A program made the position numbers and the translations under genes. 64,000 nt of DNA from contig CAJTFN010000007.1 in NCBI GenBank assembly GCA_910575815.1, positions 62,001 through 126,000 on the forward strand. The letters run 5' to 3'. This DNA comes from Oscillospiraceae bacterium. GTDB lineage: Bacteria; Bacillota; Clostridia; Oscillospirales; Oscillospiraceae. Shown in pieces: positions 41,611 to 49,016 of the stretch; positions within the stretch are counted from its first letter, which is position 1, and every line of letters starts with the position of its first letter. The notes beneath the pieces are model-generated. The model ran no database searches, was not told the DNA's origin, and saw only the letters and a program-made list of their open reading frames with translations.

Positions 41611-42189
41611 TCACCGAAAAATCAGTGAATTAACAAGTCTCTTAGAGCATAAATCACCCGCTGCCATTTTGTACTTCTTGTACTGCCGGACGGCGAAGTG
41701 ATCCGGGTCCCGGCTTTCCAACTGTTCAAACATCAAATCCACGGCATTTTTGAAGTTTTCGTCATCTTCCCGCACTTCCGAGGCGTTTAACATTTCCAGC
41801 AGCGTGGTCATGTTTTTTTCTTCCTCCGGGGCCTCATACCAGATATAGGCGATCAACGCCTGATAGTACAAGGCTTCGGCTTTGGCCCAAAAATCTTCGC
41901 CGCCCTTGTCCAACTCCCGGAACAGCTTCGTGGCCTTGTCCTTCCCGCAGCTCATAAGGGTCATGGCGTCCTCCTGGGTAAAATAGATGTAGACGCGCTT
42001 ATCGCTGTCCATCCAGCCGTTTTTCACCGACAGCCCCATACGGTCCAGCAACAGGCCGTAGAGGACCTTTGCCTCAATGGAAACACTCTTATAACGGGGG
42101 TCGGTCAGCAGGGTCTTGGGGATACGGTAAAAGCTGTACTGGTCCGCTTCGGTGCCGTAGTAGTAGTCCAGGTTCAAGTTTGACGGCAT
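41611..42189 (-). pseudogene. Deletion fusion of ICE-2 repA (N-term) to virD4 (middle)
   Basis: ATG 42189 (AAGGAGG upstream). Residues 1 to about 94 are the RepA_N domain (YYYGTEADQYSFYRIPKTLL, TQEDAMTLMSCGKDKATKLF, ending ELDK). From GGEDFWAKAEALYYQALIAY on, the sequence is virD4 (residue 236 of the intact copy) up to KYKMAAG, then 14 foreign residues from E2. All genes that lie between repA and virD4 in ICE-1 are missing, so ICE-2 has lost them in one deletion. The chimera is unlikely to function. Confidence 0.9.
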
Positions 42190-42228
42190 AGTCATTGCCT
42201 CCTTTGAAATGTGCGGAGAAATAAAAAA

Positions 42229-42344
42229 GCGTCCCGGCGACTGCAATAGTCACCGGGACGTTCGTGCTCTGTCCGCTTGTCGTTTGCTTGTAAATGAAAA
42301 AAAGCCCACCCGCCACTGATTGTTAGTCAGTTGCGGGTGGGCTT
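42229..42344 (-). promoter_or_regulatory. Tandem hairpins before repA in ICE-2
   Basis: Counterpart of the ICE-1 pair: 42229-42262 (GCGTCCCGG.GACT/AGTC.CCGGGACGT) followed by T residues, and 42302-42344 (AAGCCCACCCGC/GCGGGTGGGCTT). Sequence differs from ICE-1 but pairing is kept, with a T:A pair replacing a C:G pair. Confidence 0.75.
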
Positions 42345-42354
42345 GCCTGATGGA

Positions 42355-42801
42355 TCATGTTACCGATCTTACACGGACACGCAGCCCCTCCATGGGAAGG
42401 TCCTTGTAGCCAACGAGGTAATAATCCGCTCCGTTGTGTTCCACGGTGGTCCGGGTCCAGTAGGGAACATCGTGGTATTCGTCCGTTACCAGGGCCTCTA
42501 TGCTGCTACGGCAATCATAGTAGTGGCCCTTCGCCGTCCGGTACTTCCCAGCGGTTCCCAGTCGCAGACGGCTGACCTCCGAGATAGGCTGGGTCAGATA
42601 GGAAATATACTCCTGCGCATATGCCAGCAGGTCCGTGATACGCCGCAGTTCTTCCCAAAGAAGAAGCTGTTCGCCATCGGAACGATCTATGTCGAGGCCG
42701 CTCAGATCGTCGTAGTCCGTGTAGGTGGAGAATTTGAGAAACTGCGCAATGCTCCGGCTCAGCTTGACAGCCTCCGAAAGCGCCGCCTGTAAATCCGCCA
42801 T
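42355..42801 (-). CDS. DUF5348 domain protein
   Basis: 148 residues from ATG 42801 (GGAAGGAGGCCCAAC upstream). N-terminal helical part (LQAALSEAVKLSRSIAQFL), then the DUF5348-type module near 95-145 (GKYRTAKGHYYDCRSSIEAL, VPYWTRTTVEHNGADYYLVG). Function unknown; common in ICEs. It occupies the slot between parB and repA that holds a different gene in ICE-1. Confidence 0.8.
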   Translation of the reverse strand: MADLQAALSEAVKLSRSIAQFLKFSTYTDYDDLSGLDIDRSDGEQLLLWEELRRITDLLAYAQEYISYLTQPISEVSRLRLGTAGKYRTAKGHYYDCRSSIEALVTDEYHDVPYWTRTTVEHNGADYYLVGYKDLPMEGLRVRVRSVT

Positions 42802-42818
42802 GTTGGGCCTCCTTCCTA

Positions 42819-43727
42819 TTACTCCTTTATACTCTTTGAATGTTGAACACTCCATGCTTCCAGTAGAGACACAATAACTTCTTCCATCTGCTGACTAGTG
42901 TAAGACGTTGGGAAGTATTGATGAAGTCTCGTTTTATTGAGAACTACCTGCAAAGTGGCAGGGCTTCCTTTGGATAGAATATCTTTGATAACCGTGACGG
43001 TCAGATCGCCGTCTTTGCTGTGCTGTTTGATTTTTACAAGCTGATTTTTGACCGGAATTACATTCAATTTTTCCATCTCTAACACGAGGTCTGTCTGCTC
43101 CTGTTTAGTTAGAGCGGAAATATAGTCGGCAGCAGTGCTGAACGACAGTTTACCCTCATCCACCAGTGCCAGCAGAGGGGGAATCAGTTTGGTTAAAGCT
43201 ATGTACCGAGTCACGGTCAAGCCACAACTTTCCCCGGCATCTTGGGCAATCCTATCCCGTGCGGGTAACTTTGGAACGCCGCGTTCTAAAGTTAGATCAT
43301 GCCGTTTGCCCTGATGTTTCAAGGCGTCCAGCTTCATTTTGTAGGCAAAGGCTTTTTCGCTGGGCAGGATTTTCTCGCGTTGAAGGTTAGAATCGACCAT
43401 GATTATGGTGGCTTCATCATCATCCAATGCCCGAATAAGTACCGGCATTGTCTCCCTGCCTGCCAGTTCGCTTCCACGCTTGCGTCGGTGGCCCGCGATG
43501 ATCTCATAGCCGCCCTCTTGCCGGGGCCGGACAATAGCGGGGGACAGAACGCCGCTCCGTGCAATACTCTCCACCATTTTCCTCATCGCATCATCGTCCC
43601 GCACCTGAAATGGATGATCCTTGAAAGGAAACAGTTCTGACAGCGGAACCTCCTGTACTGTCTCGCCGCCCGTCTGAAACAGATCGTTTAAGCCGGTCAA
43701 TGCGATCTTCCCGGCACTGCTTTTCAT
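42819..43727 (-). CDS. parB: ParB/RepB/Spo0J family partition protein (ICE-2)
   Basis: 302 residues, close relative of the ICE-1 ParB: same PFKDHPFQVRDDD and GYEIIAGHRRKRGSELAG core; differences are concentrated at the N-terminus and in the DNA-binding half (RHDLTLERGVPKLPARDRIA). The divergence may give each element its own centromere specificity. Overlaps parA by four bases. Confidence 0.92.
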   Translation of the reverse strand: MKSSAGKIALTGLNDLFQTGGETVQEVPLSELFPFKDHPFQVRDDDAMRKMVESIARSGVLSPAIVRPRQEGGYEIIAGHRRKRGSELAGRETMPVLIRALDDDEATIIMVDSNLQREKILPSEKAFAYKMKLDALKHQGKRHDLTLERGVPKLPARDRIAQDAGESCGLTVTRYIALTKLIPPLLALVDEGKLSFSTAADYISALTKQEQTDLVLEMEKLNVIPVKNQLVKIKQHSKDGDLTVTVIKDILSKGSPATLQVVLNKTRLHQYFPTSYTSQQMEEVIVSLLEAWSVQHSKSIKE

Positions 43728-44509
43728 GCCAGGACCTCCCGCGTCAAAGCGGTGTAGGCAGCTGAGACTTTACCGGCAGGGTCATGGAGATAGATACTCC
43801 GTCCCTCCGCACTGGTTTCTGCCGCTCGGATGGATAGGGGGATAATGCTTTCAAATATGCGTACACCGTTTCCATAGGCGTTTCTCAGCAAATCTACAAT
43901 CTCACGGGAGTAGTTGGTCCTCATATCCGCCATGGTTATGAGAATACCCGCAATGTCCAAACGAGGGTTGATTTTCAGCTTCACCTTTGATATAGTGCGG
44001 ATGAGCTGTTCCAATCCCTTGATGGAAAGGTAATGCGCCTGCATAGGAATGATTACTTCGTCCGCAGCGGCCAGGGCGTTGATGGTCAGCATACCGAGTG
44101 ATGGGCAGCAGTCCAGCAGAATCACATCGTACTGTTCCCGGACGCTGTTCAGGTATTCGCGCAGGATTGTCTCACGGCTCATGGTGTTCACCAGCGTAAC
44201 CTCCAGACCGGACAACTTAATGTTGGCGGGAAGAAGATCAACGCCCTCCGCCTGATGGATGATACCCATTCCGGGAAGTACAGGCTTATCCGTAATGATA
44301 AACCCCAGCACATCGGCAAGGGTCCCTTCAAGCTGGTCCGGGTGCTGATAGCCCAGGCTGGCGGTAAGCGAACCTTGGGGGTCTACGTCCACCAGGAGGA
44401 CCTTCTTGCCTTCCCGTGCCAGCCCGATTCCCAAATTGACCGTTGTTACAGTCTTGCCAACTCCGCCTTTCTGGTTGCAGATTGCCGTAATTTTGGCTGC
44501 TTTGCTCAT
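43724..44509 (-). CDS. parA: ParA family ATPase (ICE-2)
   Basis: 261 residues, almost identical to ICE-1 ParA, with intact KGGVGKTVTTVN at 14-25. It seems complete, so ICE-2 still makes a ParAB pair although conjugation genes are lost or broken. It starts about 95 bases inside the right end of ICE-2. Near-identity of the two ParA proteins alongside a more different ParB may allow cross-talk or incompatibility between the two elements. Confidence 0.92.
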   Translation of the reverse strand: MSKAAKITAICNQKGGVGKTVTTVNLGIGLAREGKKVLLVDVDPQGSLTASLGYQHPDQLEGTLADVLGFIITDKPVLPGMGIIHQAEGVDLLPANIKLSGLEVTLVNTMSRETILREYLNSVREQYDVILLDCCPSLGMLTINALAAADEVIIPMQAHYLSIKGLEQLIRTISKVKLKINPRLDIAGILITMADMRTNYSREIVDLLRNAYGNGVRIFESIIPLSIRAAETSAEGRSIYLHDPAGKVSAAYTALTREVLA

Positions 44510-44542
44510 TTTGGCCTCCTTCTATGTTCATAGAATAAAAAC

Positions 44543-44606
44543 AGGACTAAACCAGTGCGCCCCTTGCTGTGGGGTGTTGCTGATTTAGTCCTATTTTAAC
44601 AGGCCC
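44543..44606 (-). repeat. ICE-2 right end: boundary plus terminator-like hairpin
   Basis: Same layout as at 23884: arms AGGACTAAA/TTTAGTCCT (44543-44592), inner CCCC/GGGG stem, then GTTTTTATTC leftward. The shared element sequence ends at GGGCCTGTTAAAAT; beyond it (from about 44606) the DNA is a different recombinase gene. Confidence 0.78.
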
Positions 44607-44735
44607 GTCTGTGTATTCCCTGCAACTACCGCCTTTCAATTCGTATTTGCAAAACTCAATCTGGCTTTCAATGGAAATGCTGTCCTTTTTGTCTACCGAT
44701 TGTCTTGCATAGATTGCGTCTATCCGATTATTCAT
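44606..44735 (-). pseudogene. Serine recombinase N-terminal fragment, interrupted by ICE-2
   Basis: About 43 residues: MNNRIDAIYARQSVDKKDSI with catalytic Ser in ARQS, then IESQIEFCKYELKG and EYTDG. At this Asp-Gly it passes into ICE-2 and gains the same type of 18-residue tail as the fragment at 23945. It is a different recombinase from that one, so the two ICEs chose the same codons in two unrelated host genes. The rest should be beyond the left end of ICE-2, outside the window. Confidence 0.88.
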
Positions 44736-44828
44736 TCGTCGCTCCTTTTCTTAAAAAAGAAGCGGAGCTGCTGACAGTCTTATTATACCGCCAACAGCCC
44801 CGTAAATCAATGATGTGGCTGGAAAAAC

Positions 44829-45041
44829 TTACGCCCCGGCTTCCTCTTTCTGCCGCTTATCGGCGTACTTTCGAAACACCTCATAAAGCTGCTGTTCCAG
44901 TTCCCGGCGTTTTGCCGCTTCCTGCTCCGGTGTGAATACCGGAGAGAGATTTTCCAGCGTGATTTCTTTTCCTTGAAAAGTTACGATTTCTGTTTCCTTT
45001 TTGTATCTGATATTCGTTATAAAATCACCTTTCCTTTCCAT
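44829..45041 (-). CDS. Small hypothetical protein of E0
   Basis: 70 residues. Starts MERKGDFITNIRYKKETEIV; the second half is a charged helix (PEQEAAKRRELEQQLYEVFR) that may form a coiled coil. It overlaps the relaxase end by 17 bases and lies before the recombinase, a usual place for small accessory proteins. Function unknown. Confidence 0.6.
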   Translation of the reverse strand: MERKGDFITNIRYKKETEIVTFQGKEITLENLSPVFTPEQEAAKRRELEQQLYEVFRKYADKRQKEEAGA

Positions 45042-45965
45042 AGTTCGGTTGCCGCTTCAACTCCGCCAATACCTCCGGCGGGATACGGTCAACCAGCCGC
45101 TGAATGTTGTGTAACTCGCTTTCCAGCTTCGCCCGTTCCATAACGCCTTTCATCTTGTCCTTTTCGCTGGCCTTTGCCCTTGCTTCCAGTTTTTCATTTT
45201 CTGCCAAGAGGTCATTTATCGTGACCTTGTATTTCTTCAACTGGCCGGAGAAATTCTCCATCTGCGGGAACCACTTTTTCAGCAGGGCAAGGGCTTCCTC
45301 TTTCTTCTTTCCGGCGTTGATTGGATTGATACCGTCCAGTGTGGCTTCAATCGCCCTTGCCTGTTTGGAGAGGGAAACCGCCTGTTTGAAAAGCCGGGTG
45401 GGGATATGCTTTCTTCCCGTTTTGCTTGCGCTCTCCCCACGCTCCAAGCTGGGGTACTTCTCTACCATATGGGCGTGAAAATCGTCCTGCCACTTTGTAA
45501 GGTTGGCTCTGTTCCCGATAATCTCCTTTGCACACAGGCGGTTGTCTTTCGTCAGCGGCACAAAGGTCAAATGCAGGTGGGGCGTTTTCTCGTCCATGTG
45601 TACCACTGCCGATACAATATTCTCCCGGCCTACTCGTTCAATCAGGAAGTCCGCCGCCCGCTGGAAGTAGGCCGCTATCTCCTTGGGGACTTGCCCTTGA
45701 AAAATTCCGGGCTGGCGGTTATGAGGGTATCGACAAAGCGTGTGCTGTCCTTGCGGGTGCGGCATCCGGCCTGCTCAATACGGCTCTGAATGAAATGGTA
45801 GTAACGGCCCTCTGGCTTGACGATATGGAAATTGTACCTGCTTCGGCTGGTGTCAATGTCCGGGTTACTGGCGTACTGTTCCTTTTGCCTTTCGTGATGG
45901 GCTTCCAGCGGTCTTGCCGGGTGGCCCTTGTGCTTCTCAAACCGCAAAATTGCGTGTTGCGCCAT
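45025..45965 (-). pseudogene. MOBV-type relaxase with a frameshift
   Basis: N-terminal part (from ATG 45965, MAQHAILRFEKHKGHP, with YNFHIVKPEGRYYHFIQSRI) and the remaining part (FQRAADFLIERVGRE, then the metal-binding HMDEKTPHLHLTF) are in different frames. The switch is at the CCCC run at 45685-45688; one more C would restore PKEIAAY. MOBV relaxases nick oriT and carry the strand to the recipient. The break is either a real inactivating deletion or a sequencing error in a homopolymer. The C-terminal part is a coiled coil. Confidence 0.8.
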
Positions 45966-46138
45966 TGAACTCCTTTCCCCATTCCATTCCTTTCCGGCGG
46001 GTTTTCCCGCCGAAAATATCTCTGATAGGATTGGAATGGAATTGATATAAATAGATGGTTTTAATCTCTGTATTTCTATATACCGTCCGGTTTCCGTACT
46101 CTAAGAGGATTGATTTTCGTACTTGTGGGGTACGGTTT

Positions 46139-46534
46139 TCAGCCCTCAGGCGTACCGCAGCCGGACTTCTTGAAGTCGGCGTTTGGAACCGTTTCATAGG
46201 ATTTTGGATAAATGCGGTTAGGCTTTCCACAGCCCTGTTTCTGTATCTCCACCAGCCCCGCATACTGCAACTCCCGCAGGGTATTCACCGCCTTTTGCCG
46301 CCCACAGTGGAGCAGGGCGACCACCTCGCAGATGGGGTAATACAGGTAAATCCGCCCATATTCGTCCGCCCAGCCGTTCTTGCGGGACAACTCCGCCCGC
46401 CGTAGGATAAAGGCGTACAGCACCTTCGCTTCGTTGGATAGGGGCTTGAATGACGGGGCTTCAAAGAGGAAATTAGGGAGCCGGGTGAAACTGATTGTTT
46501 TCTCCGGCTGGTGAATGTAAATCGTGTTTGTCAT
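46139..46534 (-). CDS. RepA_N-like replication initiator
   Basis: 131 residues with a winged-helix RepA_N-type domain: PEKTISFTRLPNFLFEAPSF, NEAKVLYAFILRRAELSRKN, then CEVVALLHCGRQKAVNTLRE. Compared with the 341-residue ICE-1 RepA it has only the N-terminal domain, a short form normal for small mobilizable elements. No good SD is close to the ATG. It probably starts replication of the excised E0. Confidence 0.75.
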   Translation of the reverse strand: MTNTIYIHQPEKTISFTRLPNFLFEAPSFKPLSNEAKVLYAFILRRAELSRKNGWADEYGRIYLYYPICEVVALLHCGRQKAVNTLRELQYAGLVEIQKQGCGKPNRIYPKSYETVPNADFKKSGCGTPEG

Positions 46535-46645
46535 AGCGTGTTTTGTGGACGGTTAGAAGCCCGTTTTCCGGGGTGGGCGATAAATCATACCATCCGCCCC
46601 GGTTTGGGGCTTGCGGAGCCTTGCAAATCAAGGCTTTTTCCCGCC

Positions 46646-47059
46646 TTAACTGTCCACAGCAGACCTCCTTTTCCGTTCACTTTCTGTTTTCTGCCGCCTG
46701 TGAACTCTGGCGGCGCAGTCCGGGCAGTATTTACCCCGGTTGGATTTTGGGACGAACATTCCCCCGCACTCCGTACAGCGTTTCAAAGAACTGTCACGGT
46801 AAATCTCTGCTTCCAGCGTCCCGTCCAGCGGCAAGACCGCCCAGCGGAACCACTTGCAGCAGACGGAAGATGTAATCATCTGCGGACAGGCGCAGGTGTC
46901 GCCATCGTCCAGCGCAAGGCAGTTTCCACCGTCACAGTTGCAGCACTCCCGGCGGATAAGGGTGGTTGCACGTTTCTGCTGTGCCGGGGTCATGCGGTAA
47001 GGGGACCCGTCCGGCTTGCGCTCTAACAGCGGCAAATGTTGATAGGGTCTTTCTTTCAT
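46646..47059 (-). CDS. Cysteine-rich VLP domain protein
   Basis: 137 residues from ATG 47059 (GGAGGGACTGC upstream). The core RRECCNCDGGNCLALDDGD, then CACPQMITSSVCCKWF and AVLP, gives the family its name; a C-terminal zinc ribbon (CTECGGMFVP...YCPDC) follows. The protein should bind zinc and possibly DNA. Such proteins lie next to relaxase genes in Firmicute elements. It is the first gene of the leftward E0 run. Confidence 0.85.
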   Translation of the reverse strand: MKERPYQHLPLLERKPDGSPYRMTPAQQKRATTLIRRECCNCDGGNCLALDDGDTCACPQMITSSVCCKWFRWAVLPLDGTLEAEIYRDSSLKRCTECGGMFVPKSNRGKYCPDCAARVHRRQKTESERKRRSAVDS

Positions 47060-47410
47060 GCAGTCCCTCCGTTTTTCTTTTTGTTGCCGTTTCTCCCGAA
47101 AAGGCTTCCTACCCCATTTCTGCGGCGTGTTCCGGCGTTGGTGCGCTCGTCCGCTCTGGTCACGGTGTCCAGAAGCAGGGTCACGGCGCACTTCTCCAGC
47201 CGGGGTATTCCTTTTCAGACGGTCATTCGGTTTTCAAGGAGCTTGTCCATCGATGAACTATCTCAAGTGTATACTTTTTTGATTGCCTGTGCCGTATATC
47301 CAAGAGGTAGGAAATCAGCCCGGAAAACTCGCTATTTCCACGCTCTCGGATTTGTGGTATAATGAGAAACAGAAAAACGGAATGATGGAGTTTGTAAAAG
47401 GATATAGATT
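47060..47410. other. E0 right-end region without a complete gene
   Basis: No real gene seen. It holds the upstream region of the VLP gene and, rightward, a TATAAT at 47358-47363 preceded by TTTCCACGCT...CGGA (47335-47349), similar to the promoter of the E1 HTH gene. What follows is a decayed fragment and not an HTH gene, so a deletion probably ended E0 here. Confidence 0.5.
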
Positions 47411-47545
47411 ATGAAAATGCCCAGCGAAAATATTGATAAAGCTATGTTTGCTCCATGCGGAATGAATTGCATGGTTTCTCCAAGATGTCAACTTGCCCAA
47501 TCAGGCGCAGGAGAAAGCAGAGAAAACGGTGGACGAGTTGTGTGA
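47411..47545 (+). pseudogene. DUF3795-like N-terminal fragment
   Basis: 44 residues: MKMPSENIDKAMFAPCGMNC is the typical start of DUF3795 proteins (a cysteine-rich small domain), but after MV the sequence changes to an unrelated tail and stops. In another frame, 47487-47620 encodes a helical C-terminus ending HLKRLSSSIQK from an unknown second gene. Two gene remnants are joined here. Confidence 0.55.
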
Positions 47546-47639
47546 ACAGGCAGGTAAAGAAGGAACCCAGAATGTACTGCAAACGCATCTAAAAAGATTA
47601 TCTTCGTCTATTCAAAAGTAAGAAACGCAGTAGATCGTC

Positions 47640-48355
47640 AATCTGTCCAGCGGTACGCAGACAGTTGCAATATATTCGCCGGGACACAGGTTATATAGAT
47701 GAAATGTTCAAAATGGTGAAAAATTGTTCCAAACGCAGAAGGAGCATGTTTAAGCCCGGAATCCACAGTATTCCGCGGTGTGTCGTCAGTCTGGCTCGGC
47801 CTTGGGTTCGGCCCATGGTCCGGGAAAAAGCCCACGCTAACACTGAATTTGGCTCATATCTGCATATCAGTTGATGGACGGCTATGCCAGGATCGAACAG
47901 CTGGACTTTGAACCGTTTAATAAATCGGGAAATTGGGGAGCCTCTGGCGGGCCGCCGTCCGGTATCGAGAGTACTATGGTTATTATCCGGAACGCATTCA
48001 GGCAGACAAGATCTACCATAGCCGCCAGACGCTGGCCTTTTGCAAAGAGTACGAGATTCGTCTATCTGGCTCCACTTTGGGCAAGCCGCCAAAAGATTCG
48101 CTCCTGTCCCGTCAGACAAAGAAACAGGAGTATCAGGACAACTGCGACTACGATGTTGCGGAGGACATTTTCGGCGCAAGTAAGACCACCTATGGTCTGG
48201 ATAGCATCATGGCATATCTGCAAGAAACTATTGTCAGTGTTATTAGCGTTACCTTGTTGCTTTTGAATCTCCCCAGATTCCTCAGGACCGCTTTTGCTCT
48301 CTTCTGTCCCTTATCTGTGATTATTGTTTTGCCAGGGTTGCGGAGCAGAATCTAG
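47640..48355 (+). pseudogene. Decayed IS5/IS1182-type DDE transposase
   Basis: Pieces in at least two frames: MDGYARIEQLDFEPFNKSGN, then YREYYGYYPERIQADKIYHS, RQTLAFCKEYEIRLSGSTLG and GASKTTYGLDSIMAYLQETI. This is the C-terminal half of an IS1182-like transposase. Frameshifts and loss of the N-terminus show it is long dead. It marks the left border of the six-gene operon. Confidence 0.75.
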
Positions 48356-48427
48356 ATAAGGAAAGCACCCGATGGTGGTGCTGGCCATTAAGCTGGTACT
48401 TTACCTCTAATTTAATTCCGTATTGCC

Positions 48428-48456
48428 TTGCGTTTGAATGTCTGATTTAGTATAAT
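48428..48456 (+). promoter_or_regulatory. Promoter of the six-gene operon
   Basis: TTGCGT (48428-48433), 17-base spacer, TATAAT (48451-48456), then about 95 bases to the first gene. The -10 box is perfect, the -35 box matches four of six. It is the only clear promoter before the NUDIX gene. Confidence 0.72.
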
Positions 48457-48550
48457 GTGTATCATCTTTGAGCTGAAATGTGAGATCAGAGAGTAAAAAT
48501 AGCTGGGGGAACAATGGAGAGCGGCTTCTGGCGATAAAGGGGAAATCAAA

Positions 48551-49000
48551 TTGCCTAACGTAGAATTAACTAGCATGTGTGCCCTGATATCAGAGGGTAA
48601 AGCGCTGATGATCGATAGGATAAAATCATGGCCGGGCTGGACGTTTCCGGGAGGCCACCTGGAATATGGGGAAAGCATGACGCAGTGCGCAGCCAGAGAG
48701 CTTCTGGAAGAAACGGGGCTTTGCGTGAAAACCTTGAGGTTCAAGGGCGTGGCGAATATTTTTAATACCGTTACAAAAGAACGGCATATTATCTTCAATT
48801 ATGTGGCGGAGGGTTTTACAGGAACGCTTGCGGCGGGTGGCGAAGGGCGCGTCGCCTGGATCGACCTTGATAAAATCCCAGGTCTTCCCCTAGCGGAGGG
48901 AATGGAATACCGTCTGCCTCTCTTCCTGGCGGAGGGGATTCAGGAGCTTTACATAGAATGGGATGAGGAAAATCACTATACGAAGGTGGAGTACCATTAA
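48551..49000 (+). CDS. NUDIX hydrolase
   Basis: 149 residues from TTG 48551 (AAAGGGG seven bases upstream). The NUDIX box is complete: GGHLEYGE (34-41) and RELLEETG (49-56). NUDIX enzymes cleave nucleoside diphosphates linked to another group, e.g. 8-oxo-dGTP or nucleotide sugars; the substrate here is unknown. First gene of the operon, 16 bases before the SIS-HAD gene. It could remove a product or misused substrate of the other enzymes, or be an ordinary housekeeping enzyme caught in the operon. Confidence 0.85.
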   Translation: MPNVELTSMCALISEGKALMIDRIKSWPGWTFPGGHLEYGESMTQCAARELLEETGLCVKTLRFKGVANIFNTVTKERHIIFNYVAEGFTGTLAAGGEGRVAWIDLDKIPGLPLAEGMEYRLPLFLAEGIQELYIEWDEENHYTKVEYH

Positions 49001-49016
49001 CTGCGAGGTGGATCCC

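Larger units (their letters stand above)
28506..41656. mobile_element. E2: mobilizable element inserted in virD4 of ICE-2
   Basis: Both sides are virD4: GGCAAAACAG to the left of 28505 and GGCAGCGGG to the right of 41657. Rejoining them restores Met-Ala-Ala-Gly-Lys-Thr of the intact copy. A GG dinucleotide is shared by both junctions and may be the crossover core. After removing E3 (33659-39645) and P (39956-41475), about 5.6 kb remains, carrying a serine recombinase, a relaxase remnant, a DnaC-like ATPase, TnpW and a MATE cassette. Confidence 0.85.
44605..47400. mobile_element. E0: mobilizable element split by ICE-2 (right part)
   Basis: Carries a recombinase fragment, a small ORF, a MOBV-type relaxase, a RepA-like initiator and a cysteine-rich VLP protein, all leftward, a typical small mobilizable element. 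A regulator promoter block like that of E1 is present at 47335-47363 but its HTH gene is gone. The right boundary is not resolved and is put near 47.4 kb. Confidence 0.65.
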
